Position numbers and translations under genes: made by a program. From Ornithinimicrobium sp. INDO-MA30-4 (GTDB taxonomy: Bacteria; Actinomycetota; Actinomycetes; Actinomycetales; Dermatophilaceae), in assembly GCF_021535045.1 (NCBI RefSeq), contig NZ_CP091056.1:1736001-1800000 (forward strand): a DNA stretch of 64,000 nucleotides, in the 5' to 3' direction. The notes under the pieces were generated by a model. It was given only the letters and a program-made list of their open reading frames with translations. It was not told the DNA's origin and did no database searches. Within the stretch, counting starts at the first letter, position 1; the number at the start of each line of letters is the position of its first letter. Positions 53,847 to 63,689 of this stretch are shown here, piece after piece.

Positions 53847-54083
53847 ATGGGGCGCGGCCGGGCTAAAGCCAAGCAAACGAAAGTCGCTCGGAAACTGAAG
53901 TATTACAGTCCCGAGACCGACCTCACCGCACTGGAACGCGAGCTACGCTCGGGTGAAGGCGGACCGACGTACGTTGCGGCAAGTTCTCCGGAACCTGTCG
54001 AGGAAGACGACGACGAGTACCGCTACAGCGCGTATGACGACGATGAGGACACCCCCGGCTCTTGGGCCGCGGATGGCCGTTGA
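53847..54083 (+). CDS. DUF3073 protein
   Basis: Intact 78-residue basic-then-acidic protein opening MGRGRAKAKQTKVARKLKYY, the actinobacteria-specific DUF3073 signature. The function is unknown. It sits near purM and purF, as in many actinobacterial genomes. GAGGGGT lies upstream of the ATG. The 155 bases before it (53692-53846) hold no gene and presumably contain its promoter. Confidence 0.95.
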   Translation: MGRGRAKAKQTKVARKLKYYSPETDLTALERELRSGEGGPTYVAASSPEPVEEDDDEYRYSAYDDDEDTPGSWAADGR

Positions 54084-54606
54084 CGTCATACCCTCAACAG
54101 CATCAGGGCGACACCGCCTCTTCCTTGCGTCGCCAAACATGGCGCTCGCTCGGGATCATGGCCTTGGTGATCGCCCTGCTTGCTGTCGGAGTCTGGGCGC
54201 TGACACGGTCCTCCACCGTCGAAATCGACGCCTGGCGCTGTAGCGCCAAACCCGGCATTGATCAGTCACTCCTGCGATCGAAAACGCTAACTGCCGACCA
54301 GGGCAGGTTCCCGCCACGATCGAAGTCCTCGTTGACGGTCAGCAGGTGGAGGGGCTCAAGGGCACCGAGCCTGTTTCGATCCCTAGTCAGATCGAAGACC
54401 CATCATCTGCAGTCCTCCGGGTGACGCTGAAGAACCCATCCTCGGGCATCGTTCTCGCCGACACCCGGGCACGGGAATCAGTCCCTGGACGCGCTTTGCG
54501 CGGTGAGCGGGATGGCCTGGTCTGGGAGACCAGCTATCAGCCCGGGAATGGCACAAGTTTGGTGCTCCTCGTTGGCCCTGAACCCGAGGTTGAAGCGCTG
54601 AATTAG
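54080..54606 (+). CDS. Membrane-anchored hypothetical protein (one frameshift)
   Basis: Small protein with one N-terminal membrane helix (SLGIMALVIALLAVGVWAL) and a beta-rich outer domain (VLRVTLKNPSSGIVLADTRA). A frameshift near 54300 separates them. The likely start is TTG 54080, overlapping the DUF3073 stop codon, which suggests translational coupling. I recognise no family. Confidence 0.55.
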
Positions 54607-54635
54607 CGCCTCGGTCGCATTTTGCCTGACCGTGG

Positions 54636-55745
54636 CTAGGAGGCGTAGTCGCCCACCATGCGCACGGCTCCGCCATCGACACCCTTGGCGCCCTGGACCA
54701 CGTCTTCTCCATCGGTCATCTCAGGTGCGCCATCGCTGACTTCGCCCAGCACCCACGCTGGAACGCCCAAGACCTCACTGCGCCGCACGGCCGCGTCAGC
54801 CTGTTCGGCTGGCAGCACCGCGACGAAGCCGACACCCATGTTGAGTGTTCGCTCCAGGTCTTCGCGCGGCACCTGGCCCCACTGCTGCACTGAAGAGAAT
54901 ACGGCTGGTGGGGTCCATGTCTTGCGCTCCACCGAAGCTGTCAGGCCAGCGGGCAGCACACGTGCCAGGTTGGCCGCTAGCCCGCCACCGGTGACGTGTG
55001 AAAGTGCATGGATATCGATGCCGTCGGTAGCGATCATGTCTAGGAGCATCTTGGTGTAAATCCTGGTTGGCACCAGGGCCTCCTCACCCAAAGTCCGGCC
55101 AAACTCAGGGATCTCCGCATCCCAGCTCAGCCCCTGGGCAGCGATGACCCGGCGAACCAGTGAGTAACCGTTGGAGTGCAGCCCAGATGAAGCCAGCGCA
55201 ATGACAGCGTCCCCTGCGCGCACCCGCTGCGGCCCTAGCACCTTGTCATACTCAACGACACCCGTCGCAGCGCCAGCCACGTCATACTCCTCCGGGTCCA
55301 GCAGTCCGGGGTGCTCAGCAGTTTCGCCGCCGACGAGAGCGACGCCAGCCAGGTGGCAACCTCGGGCAATGCCCCGCACCACGGCCGCGATCCGCTCCGG
55401 GACCACCTTGCCGCAGGCGATGTAGTCGGTCATAAACAATGGCTCTGCGCCACACGACGATGTCGTCGACAACCATGCCCACCAGGTCAATGCCGATCGT
55501 GTCGTGCACACCCATGGCCTGCGCGATGGCGACCTTAGTGCCCACGCCATCGGTTGAGGTGGCCAACACCGGTCGCTCCATGCCCTTCAGTGCTGAGGCA
55601 TCGAACATGCCAGCGAAGCCGCCTAGACCGCCCAGCACCTCAGGTCGTTGGGCCCGCTTCACCGATTCCTTCATCAGATCGACGGCGCGATCTCCGCTTC
55701 GACGTCGACGCCAGCAGAGGCATAGGTAATCGGTTGGTCAGTCAT
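54636..55745 (-). CDS. purM: Phosphoribosylformylglycinamidine cyclo-ligase
   Basis: AIR synthetase, fifth step of purine synthesis. Signatures are [49 protein letters not shown] and [19 protein letters not shown]. Frameshifts lie near 55697 (GCGGAG should be GCGGGAG, giving [17 protein letters not shown]) and near 55448 (restoring [16 protein letters not shown]). ATG 55745 opens with [15 protein letters not shown], typical of the family. It lies 47 bases after purF and is co-directional with it. Confidence 0.95.
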
Positions 55746-55792
55746 CAGGAACCGTCCTGGTCTAAGGGTGTTCGTGTCAAAGGTATGCGAGG

Positions 55793-57366
55793 TCAGGGGC
55801 GTCGGACCGCGTCGGCCCCGCCACTGCCCGCGCTAATCGGCACATTGTCGATGTCGACGGGTGAGCCGGGTCGCGGTGGCTCAACTGCCGGCGGGAACTC
55901 CAACTCCAGCACATCTTTGCCGCGCCGAGGCTCAGACTCCAGCGGGATTGGATAGACCCCGGAGAAGCAGGCCGTGCACAGATTGTCTGCAGGCTGGTTG
56001 GTGGCTTCGACCATCGACTTTTCGCTGATGTATCCCAATGAGTCAGAGCCCAAGATGGCCCGAATCTCTTCGGGGTTGAGGCCAGTCGCGATCAACTCGG
56101 CCCGCGATGCAAAGTCGATCCCATAGAAGCAGGGCCAGCGCACCGGCGGGGATGAAATGCGCACATGGATCTCGGCTGCCCCGGCTTCGCGCAGCATCCG
56201 CACCAAGGCACGCTGCGTATTGCCGCGCACGATCGAGTCGTCGACCACCACGATGCGCTTGCCGCGGATGACTTCACGCAGCGGGTTGAGTTTGAGGCGG
56301 ATGCCCAGTTGGCGAATCGTCTGATTCGGCGCGATGAAGGTCCGACCGACATAGGCGTTCTTCACCAGGCCAGAGCCATACGGGATGCCTGATTCTTCGG
56401 CATAACCAATGGCTGCCGGGGTGCCCGACTCAGGCGTCGGCATGACCATGTCGGCTTCGACCGGGTGTTCGCGAGCCAGTCGGCGGCCCATCTCGACGCG
56501 GGACTCATAGACCGAGCGGCCAGCCAACGAAGTGTCTGGACGAGCCAGATAGACATATTCAAAGACACACGATTTGCGCTTAGCCTCGGCGAATCGGCTG
56601 CTGCGCAGACCCTCTTCGTCGATCGCGATCAATTCGCCCGGCTCGACTTCGCGGACAAAGCTAGCGCCGACAATATCGAGGCCAGCGCTTTCGGAGGCGA
56701 CAACCCAGCCGTTCTCGAGACGGCCCAACACCAACGGTCGCACCCCCTGTGGGTCTCGCGCGGCGTACACGGTCGTTTCGTCGCAAAGACCAGCGAGAAG
56801 GCGCCGCGTAGCATGGGCAAGACCTCCAGAGCGGCGTCTTCGAGGCTCAACTCGGGGTTGGCCGTCAACAGGCCGGTGACAACAGCGGTGTCGGTGGTGT
56901 TGCCGCGCTTGAGCTCACCGGGAGCCGAGCGGAAGTCACCGCCTAACAATTCACCAAGCTTGTCGCGCAACTCAGCCGTGTTCGTCAGGTTGCCGTTGTG
57001 TGCCAGAGCGACCGTGCCATCGGTGGTGCCACCGAGCGTCGGCTGAGCGTTCTCCCAGGAGTTGCGCCCGGTCGTGGAGTAGCGGCAGTGCCCCACAGCC
57101 AGGTGTCCCTGCAGCGAAGAAAGGCTGGACTCGTCAAAGACTTGGGCTACGAGGCCAACGTCTTTGTAGACGCGCAGTGATTCGCCGTCGCTGGTAGCGA
57201 TACCGGCGGCCTCTTGGCCGCGGTGCTGCAGCGCATACAGGCCAAAATAGGTGAGTTTGGCGACCTCATCACCGGGCGCCCACACCCCAAAGACACCACA
57301 GGCATCTTGGGGCAGTGATTCGTCCGGAAGCAGGTCGTGATTTAAGCGTCCATCAGGTCGGGCCAC
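55793..57366 (-). CDS. purF: Amidophosphoribosyltransferase
   Basis: First enzyme of purine synthesis. The N-terminal glutaminase (Ntn) domain has the catalytic Cys in QDACGVFGVWAPGDEVAK, preceded by a 22-residue propeptide as in other actinobacterial PurF. The PRPP-binding domain has RIVVVDDSIVRGNTQRALV. A frameshift near 56788 (TTTGCGACG should be TTTTGCGACG) restores VFCDETTVYAARDPQGVR. Iron-sulfur-type cysteines may be those in NLCTACFSGVYP. Confidence 0.95.
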
Positions 57367-57417
57367 TAACTCAGTGTCCCATAGATCGCAGGGCCAGTGA
57401 CGTGCGTGAGAGCAACC

Positions 57418-57642
57418 TCAGCGCAGAGTGGTCCACTCCGCGACCAAGAAGGCCAGGGCCCCGACAAATCCACCAACAATTGCGCCGATGAACATAAAGA
57501 TGACGTTCTCTTGACCGGCTGACGCGACGCCGGAGGCTGGGCCAAAGATGGAGAAGGCGACGCCGAGCACGAGGCCAATCACGCCGCCGCTGATCAAGAA
57601 GGGCACCAGTTTGGGACGTCGCACCTGATTGTTATTGCTCAC
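57418..57642 (-). CDS. Small two-helix membrane protein
   Basis: Intact 74-residue protein with a short basic N-terminus and two Gly-rich helices (LVPFLISGGVIGLVLGVAFS and IFMFIGAIVGGFVGALAFLV). No family assigned. It lies upstream of purF on the same strand, with a 51-base gap. Confidence 0.7.
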   Translation of the reverse strand: MSNNNQVRRPKLVPFLISGGVIGLVLGVAFSIFGPASGVASAGQENVIFMFIGAIVGGFVGALAFLVAEWTTLR

Positions 57643-57667
57643 GGCTCTAGCCTACGCCGAGCCTGCG

Positions 57668-58572
57668 TCAGGGCTGCAGGGTGATCCGGTCAAGCACGTC
57701 AGGATCTGCCCGGTATGGCGAGGAGTTGCGTGGCCAATGCACGATCACATCGGTAAAGCCCAGGTCAGCAGCCCGGCCGACCTGCTCGGCAAAGAAGTCC
57801 GGGCTGGAAAGAGCCGGGATGCCTGCTGCGTCGAGGGCGAGGAGACGATCTGGCAGATCCGCGCTCGTGCGGCTGCCCTGCTCGACGGCCTTGTCTAGTG
57901 TTTCACCGAAGCGCTCGCTCAACGCAGCCACGCCTTGCCACCAGGTCTCTTGCGTGCTGCGATCACCGAGGTCGAGCGACTCGCCGAGACCGACCATTGG
58001 CGGCCCTGTGGTCAACCAACCTGTGCCGTAGCGTGCTGCGAGCGCCATCGCTTTGGGCCCGTTGGCGGCCATCACGAAGGGGACGCGGGGCTGTTGGACG
58101 CAGCCCGGGGCGTTGCGGGCATCGACGGTCGAGAAGAACTCACCGGCAAAGTCGACGTGATCGGTGGTGAGGATGCGATCGAGCAGTTCAGTGAACTCAG
58201 CGAACCGCCTCGTGCGTTCGCCCCGGGTATGTGTTGCCCCCAAGATTTGTGAGTCTCGGTCACCACCGGCGCCGAGGCCGATCAGCATTCGTCCGCCGCT
58301 GATGTCATCGAGGGTGATGATGTCTCGGGCAAACGTGGTGGGTGCCGGAAGTTGGGTGAGGCGACGAAGGTGCCGAGTTTAATGGTGTCGGTGACCATCG
58401 CGGCCGCCGTCAGGGTGGCGACGGTTGAGTGCCACGGCGAATCAGGCAGGCCGCCCCACACCGGGTGGTCGTATGTCCACGCGTGATCGAAGCCGCGCTC
58501 CTGCGCTTCTTGCCATAGCGGCTTGGCCTCTGACCAGGTGTATTCGGGCAGGATGCAGATTCCGTAGCGCAC
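57668..58572 (-). CDS. LLM-class (F420-dependent type) oxidoreductase
   Basis: TIM-barrel flavin/F420 oxidoreductase of the luciferase-like family. VRYGICILPEYTWSEAKPLW begins the barrel, FDHAWTYDHPVWGG carries the cofactor-contact region, and LDDISGGRMLIGLGAGGD is a typical motif. A frameshift near 58345 splits it (FRHP to TTFARDIITLDDISGG). GTG 58572 is chosen because it follows the repaired stop of the upstream gene by four bases. The substrate is unknown; F420 use is inferred from the family and lineage. Confidence 0.83.
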
Positions 58573-58576
58573 TGGA

Positions 58577-58943
58577 TCAGGCTTTCGTCTCGAAGAGGGC
58601 AAATAGTCGTCTAAGTCGGCGCGGTTGCCGCTGGCCCGAATTGCCCCTGGTCGCGAGCCTGCGTCCAGTCAGTTTGGCCGGTGACCAAGCCCAGCCAGGT
58701 CGCCGCGTCGGTCTCGACAACGTTGGGCGGCGTGCCTCGGGTATGCGTGGGCCCTTCGATGCATTGAACAGCACCGAAGGGCGGCACCCGCACCTCGACC
58801 GAGCGGCCAGGCGCTCGGGTCATCAACTCTTCCAGGGTGTAGCGAACGGCTGTCGCGATCACCTGTTTGTCTTGCTCGCCAGCGGCGTATCGGCCCAGGG
58901 CGCTGGCCCCTTCGTCGGGCTTTATCCGTCGACGTGGCGGCAT
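58577..58943 (-). CDS. Sterol carrier family protein
   Basis: Small actinobacterial SCP2-related protein. The block VRVPPFGAVQCIEGPTHTRG then TPPNVVETDAATWL is characteristic. The open frame ends early at 58611, but a single-base repair near 58660 gives SGNRADLDDYLPLFETKA and a stop at 58577, better matching the family C-terminus. It sits between the arginine deiminase gene (four bases) and the LLM gene. Confidence 0.8.
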
Positions 58944-58947
58944 GTGC

Positions 58948-60182
58948 TCAGTTCAGCGGGTCGCGCTCGATCGGGCAGGACATGCAGCGGGGGCCACCAC
59001 GGCCACGGCCGAGCTCGCTACCTTCGATCTCGATGACCTCAACGCCCTGCTCGCGCAGGTAGTTGTTGGTGACGGTGTTGCGCTCGTAGGCGACGACGAC
59101 ACCAGGCTCCAACGCCAGAGCGTTGCAAGCGTCATCCCACTGCTCACGGGCGGCAGCGCTGGGGTCTTGGTCAGCGGTCAGGATGCGCAACTTGTCCAGG
59201 CCCAGACCGCGAGCGATGACCTGCTCCATCTGCTCGGCCGGGTTGGCCTGCACGTCGACTCGCAACTGGCCGTTCTTTTCTTCGCCGGCGCGCAGTGTCC
59301 ACGACCGCAGGTCAGGCAACTCGCTGTAGCGGGTGAAGCTCTCCTGGTCGACCATCGTCATGACGGTGTCGAGGTGCATCGCCGAGCGAACCTTGGGCAT
59401 GTCGACCGCAATAATCTGCTCGATTTCGCCGGTCTTGAGCATGTTGCCGGCCAGCCGCTCAACGCCTTGCGCTGTCGTGCGCTCAGACAAACCAATCAGC
59501 ACCATGCCGTTGCCGGGCACCAAAATGTCGCCGCCCTCAGCCGTCGCGGGTCCAGCCTCAAGACCGTGGTCCCACCACGACATACCTGCGTTGGCAAACA
59601 TCGGGTGGTAGGTGTAGATCGCCTCGTAGTGCACCGTCTCGCGGCGACGTGCCTTTTGTGCATGGAGTTGACGGTGACGCCGCCATAAACCCAGGCGGAG
59701 GTGTCACGGGTAAAGAGGTGATTGGGCAGCGGGGCCATCAGCGACTCGTGGTCGGCCAAGCCATCGATCAACATCGAGTGCGGGTTGCCGATGCGCTCCA
59801 GCACCTCGCCCTTGGTGATGCCCGCGATCAGATAGGTGGTCAGCTCTTCGTTGCTCATCGCGTCAACCATGGCCCGCATGGCATCTGCGGCCAACGGGCC
59901 AACCATCCGGCTGTCCAACGAGAGCTCAATGACCTTCTGGCGTGCTTCGGGGATCGCGATGGTTTCGCGCAGCAAAGTGTCGAAGTGGTGGACGACGACC
60001 CCACGGTCTTCCATCACCTTCACGAATCCGTCGTGCTCGCGCTGGGCTTGTTCCAGCCACAAAATTTCGTCGAAGAGGTACTGGTCCTTGTTCGACGGAG
60101 TCAACCGGTCCATTTCTAGACCCGGACGGTGAACAATCACCTGACGGAGTCGACCTACTTCAGAGCCAACGTGCAAAGCCAT
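58948..60182 (-). CDS. arcA: Arginine deiminase (one frameshift)
   Basis: Converts arginine to citrulline and ammonia. N-terminal [39 protein letters not shown] and the C-terminal catalytic Cys in [17 protein letters not shown] identify it. The catalytic His region is [16 protein letters not shown] frameshift near 59655 (CACAAAAGG should be CACAAAAAGG) restores [17 protein letters not shown]. No arcB, arcC or arcD is adjacent, so it is not in a standard ADI operon here. It is divergent from a dehydrogenase gene. Confidence 0.95.
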
Positions 60183-60271
60183 GACTGTCCTCTTCTCTGC
60201 GATGAGTTCTCGCGCAATTCAATCGCGCTCCCGCCATCTTGTCACTCAGCACCAAATGCGAGGATGACGCC

Positions 60272-61318
60272 ATGAAGGCAACAGTTCTCCACGCGACCCG
60301 CGACATCCGACTCGAAGATGTCCCCGACCCGACCCTGCACACCCCAACCGATGCGATCGTGCGGGTGACCGCAAGTTGTGTCTGTGGCTCTGACCTGTGG
60401 CCTTACCGTGGCATCAACGAAATCAAGGAGCCGACTCGGATCGGCCACGAGTTCGTCGGCATCGTCGAAGAGACTGGCTCGCAGGTGTCGACGCTCAAGG
60501 TGGGCGACTTCGTCATTGCGCCGTTCACGATCAGTGACAACACCTGCCCGCATTGCCAGGCCGGCATCACCTCGGCTTGCAACCACATCGGCGCGTGGGG
60601 TCAGCCCAACCGCGATGGCGCCCTCGCTGACGGCGGACAAGGTGAGTATGTCCGGGTGCCGCTGGCCGACGGCACCCTCGTGGCTACTCCCGAGGTGCCC
60701 GAAGACTCCCAGCTGGCATCAATGCTGGCACTCAGCGACGTGATGGGCACCGGCTATCACGCAGCCGTGTCCGCTCGAGTGCAGCCAGGCATGACCGTCG
60801 TCGTTGTCGGCGATGGCGCTGTTGGCTTGTGCGGCGTTTTGGCAGCCAAGCGCCTCGGTGCCGAGCGGATCATCGCGATGTCTCGACACGAATCCCGCCA
60901 GAAGGTTGCCACCGAGTTTGGCGCGACCGATATTGTCGCCGAGCGCGGCGATGAGGGCGTGGCCAAGGTCAAGGAATTGACCGATAGTGTCGGCGCTGAT
61001 GCTGTGTTGGAGTGCGTCGGCACACGTGAGTCGATGGAGACCGCTTTCCGCGTGCTTCGCCCCGGCGGCTTTGTTGGCTATGTCGGTGTGCCACACGATG
61101 TCGAGTTGCCGATTGGCAAGATGTTCGGCCGCAACCTCAACATTGCCGGCGGTGTGGCCCCAGCCCGCGCATACCTGGAGCAGTTGCGGGATGACGTGCT
61201 CGCTGGCGAGATTGACCCCGGGAAGGTCTTTGACCTGACGCTGCCGCTGGCGCAGGTCGCCGAGGGTTATGCAGCCATGGATGAGCGTCAGGCGATTAAG
61301 ACCCTGCTCCTGCCCTAG
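60272..61318 (+). CDS. Zinc-dependent alcohol dehydrogenase family protein
   Basis: Intact 348-residue medium-chain dehydrogenase. Catalytic zinc ligands are in SCVCGSDLWPYRG and RIGHEFVGIVEETG. The NCPHC-like structural region is partial (DNTCPHCQAGITSACNHIG), and the nucleotide site is VVVVGDGAVGLCGVLAAKRLG. It resembles IMP-type (zinc) dehydrogenases annotated as threonine or sorbitol dehydrogenase-like. The substrate is not deducible. The ATG at 60272 starts the family sequence. Confidence 0.9.
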   Translation: MKATVLHATRDIRLEDVPDPTLHTPTDAIVRVTASCVCGSDLWPYRGINEIKEPTRIGHEFVGIVEETGSQVSTLKVGDFVIAPFTISDNTCPHCQAGITSACNHIGAWGQPNRDGALADGGQGEYVRVPLADGTLVATPEVPEDSQLASMLALSDVMGTGYHAAVSARVQPGMTVVVVGDGAVGLCGVLAAKRLGAERIIAMSRHESRQKVATEFGATDIVAERGDEGVAKVKELTDSVGADAVLECVGTRESMETAFRVLRPGGFVGYVGVPHDVELPIGKMFGRNLNIAGGVAPARAYLEQLRDDVLAGEIDPGKVFDLTLPLAQVAEGYAAMDERQAIKTLLLP

Positions 61319-61401
61319 CTAGCCTTCTTTGCCCCAGGCCCAAGGTACCCAGCCCCCAGCCCCCCCAACTCCCAGCCCCGGGTAAAGTGCGATTCGCACT
61401 A

Positions 61402-61446
61402 ATGCTCGGTGTTCGCGTGTCCAAACATGCGAACGCCGAGCATTTC
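61402..61446. terminator. Long inverted repeat between convergent genes
   Basis: AATGCTCGGTGTTCGC pairs with GCGAACGCCGAGCATT, 16 pairs with one G-U, around GTGTCCAAACAT. It lies between the stops of the dehydrogenase and the leftward DinB-like gene, so a bidirectional terminator is likely, although no T tract follows. Confidence 0.6.
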
Positions 61447-61467
61447 TGCGAACGGCTGCCGTTTCGC

Positions 61468-62095
61468 TCAGCGCTCGCGGCCAGAGCCAGGGCGAAACAG
61501 CGGATCGCGGCCGACAAAGGCCATCAACTTGTCTTGGGCATCAGCGTCTTCGGCGACGTCGACACTTTCGCCATATTGGCCCGACGACTGCAGCATCTCG
61601 GCCATCGGCTCCATGCCCGCCAACATCTGCGCGCAATAGTCAGCATCAAGTTGGGCTCTTGGCCACTCGCCCGGGCTAAATCCCAGGTATGCATAAACAG
61701 GTCGGCCGTGTAGATCCGGTCTAGCAACTCAGCAACCGTCTGACCTGCAAAGGGTCCCTTATCTAGGGTGCGCTCGGCCGTCTCTGCGTCATCAAAATCC
61801 GCTGCACATCGGCGGCACGTGCGTCCCAAGCCGCTGCGGGGTCAACTCGCACGTCGGGCGCATCTTTGAGGACCACATCGGCATAGGCAGCCAGCACGCC
61901 GGGCAGCCAACCAACCAAGTGAGCGACGACGCCACGGGCGTTCCACTCGGCCACTGGGGTTTGCGCGTCCCAATCCTCAACGCCATCAACGATGACCGCG
62001 AACGATTCGGCGAATTGCTGATGACGAGCACCAAGCTCAGACGGTACGGGTATGTTGGGCTCCCAAGTGGCGGCGACTAATTGGATTGGTGCCAC
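61468..62095 (-). CDS. DinB-like / maleylpyruvate isomerase family protein (TIGR03086-like)
   Basis: Helical-bundle metal-binding protein of the DinB/MDMPI group. A helix with WDAQTPVAEWNARGVVAHLV contains the conserved W and the first His, and DRIYTADLFMHTWDLARASG carries the second metal His. Frame changes occur near 61770 and 61650. The last part reads LAGMEPMAEMLQSSGQYGES and ends FVGRDPLFRPGSG at the stop of 61468. GTG 62095 is a guess at the start; a possible ATG at 62146 sits at the 3' edge of the SRP RNA. The reaction is unknown. Confidence 0.7.
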
Positions 62096-62151
62096 TCTAG
62101 GCCCGGCGCCACCCAGCAAGACCCATGCGCGTCGGCTTTTGGGCATAAGGC

Positions 62152-62237
62152 GGCCCCCCACGTACCTGGAAGAGCTCACCTGCCCTTGCTGCATTCCTGC
62201 CCTGGGGAGTTCAGTGAGGTACCACCACATGGGGGCC
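62152..62237 (-). ncRNA. ffs: Small signal recognition particle RNA (4.5S type)
   Basis: Read leftward, CCCCAGGGCAGGAATGCAGC then AAGGGCAGGTGAGCTC forms the SRP helix 8, with a GGAA tetraloop and the conserved asymmetric AGCA side. The outer strands CCCCCATGT and ACGTGGGGGG close the hairpin. The flanking GGTGAGCTC and CGTGGGG match actinobacterial SRP RNAs as I recall them. The ends are approximate. A tRNA-Ser gene lies 1.3 kb away, as in several actinobacteria. Confidence 0.85.
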
Positions 62238-62304
62238 TTCGCTCATTCTAGGCAGAGTCGCCCCTGGAGTTAAAACTCAGCGGCTCGCCGCAACGCGAGT
62301 GTTG

Positions 62305-63394
62305 CTAGTGGAACCGCGGCGCGGGCTTGCCCTCAACGAGATCTGCGAGGGCGGCCCCGACTCTGGGCACGAACTTAAAGCCGTGACCAGAAAACCCGCC
62401 ACCGACAATGACTGGCCCGTGCGCCTCAATGATGAAGTCGGTCGATGGCGTTGTTGTGTAGAGGCAGGTTTCGACGGCAGCCGACGCGCTATCCAAGCCG
62501 GGGAACCACTCCTGCACATGCTCTTGCAGTCGGGCTAGCCGCGCGGGGTCGGCGCCATCGGGCCGCTGATCTGGGTCGACGATGATGCCGGTGTGGTGCT
62601 CACCGATCTTGAAGCCACCCTCGGGAGTCGGCAGGCCGTAGTGCGAGACCGGGTCGATCAGCGTGTTCGTCTTGGGCGGACCCGGCGCGTAGTGGATGAA
62701 GGCTGGCCAGTCGACATCGATGGTTGGTTGGAAGGTGGCGGGCTGCTCCTGCGTCACGACCGTGGAGCCGATGTCGACTGAGCTGCCGATCAGCTTTTGC
62801 ACCCACGAGCCAGCGGTCACCACCACGCGATCAAACTCCGCGGAACCATTGGCGGTGTGCACGACGACGCTGTCCGACTTGATCGTCAGATGCTCAACAG
62901 GCTCGCGCTCCTGAAGTCCGCGCCCCGACTTTCAGCCACGGTCAGCAGCGAGTTAACGGTCGCGGTGGCGTTGACTCCGCCACCTTGGGGTGAAAGACCG
63001 CCTGTCCATCGATCTTCATGCCAGGGAATCGCTCTTGAGCGGCCTCTTGAGACAACACTTCATGGCTGACACCAGCCGCACTCAGCGTGTCCGAAATCGA
63101 CTGCGTGCATTCAGGTATGCCGTGGTCCAGGGCACCAAACTGGTCCAGCAAAGACACACCGGCGTCCCCCTCGAGATCACGCCACAGCGTCAGCGCTTCG
63201 ATCGCGAATTGAACCCACGGCGCGGTCGGATAAGCCAGGCGAAACACCCGTGCGCTCCCGTGTGAACTGCCTCTGTCGTGCAGTCGTTCAAACTGCTCAA
63301 AGACGACAACATCATGCCCCCTCGCGGTCAGCTGCCAGGCGGTGGCGGCACCCATCGCTCCTGCGCCAATGACGGCGACCTTGCTACCCGGCAT
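62305..63394 (-). CDS. Sarcosine / N-methyltryptophan oxidase-like FAD enzyme (two frameshifts)
   Basis: FAD-dependent amine oxidase of the DAO superfamily. The dinucleotide site KVAVIGAGAMGAATAWQLTA, the FAD-contact DRGSSHGSARVFRLAY and the C-terminal VIVGGGFSGHGFKFVPRVG match monomeric sarcosine oxidase and SolA. Lesions near 62980 and 62915 break the middle (GGVNATATVNSLLTVAESRG lies in shifted frames). ATG 63394 starts the FAD motif; the open frame upstream runs into tRNA-Ser and is not coding. Confidence 0.85.
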
Positions 63395-63508
63395 CTCAAC
63401 TCCGATCTCGTCGTTCAACGTCGATGATGCGCGAACACTACGCCTGCATTGGCTTGCAGAGAAGGGCTCGATTTCGACACGGGGCAGCACTCGGGTAATC
63501 TTCGCTGC

Positions 63509-63592
63509 GGAGGATTCGCATAGTGGCCTAGTGCGCGCGATTGGAAATCGCGTTGGGATAAAACCCTCGGGGGTTCGAATCCCCATCCTCCG
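63509..63592 (+). tRNA. tRNA-Ser (GGA)
   Basis: Acceptor GGAGGAT pairs with ATCCTCC, the anticodon loop TTGGAAA gives anticodon GGA, and a long variable arm (GGGATAAAACCCTCG) is present as required for tRNA-Ser. The discriminator is G. The CCA end is not encoded. Confidence 0.95.
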
Positions 63593-63614
63593 CCCAAGGG
63601 AGCTTCCACCTCCC

Positions 63615-63653
63615 AGAACGCCCGGCTACTCCTTGCGAGTAGCCGGGCGTTCT
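63615..63653. terminator. Bidirectional terminator
   Basis: A perfect 17-base stem, AGAACGCCCGGCTACTC with its complement, has a CTTGC loop. It lies 22 bases after tRNA-Ser and faces the stop of the leftward ATPase gene. Confidence 0.9.
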
Positions 63654-63689
63654 GCGTGGCAGGTCTACCTCACGCCTTAGCGACGACTC

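Noticed and set aside
61339-61382. C-rich stretch with repeated CCCAGCCCC units after the dehydrogenase gene
   Set aside because: Short, imperfect and non-coding. It is probably low-complexity spacer rather than a binding-site array.
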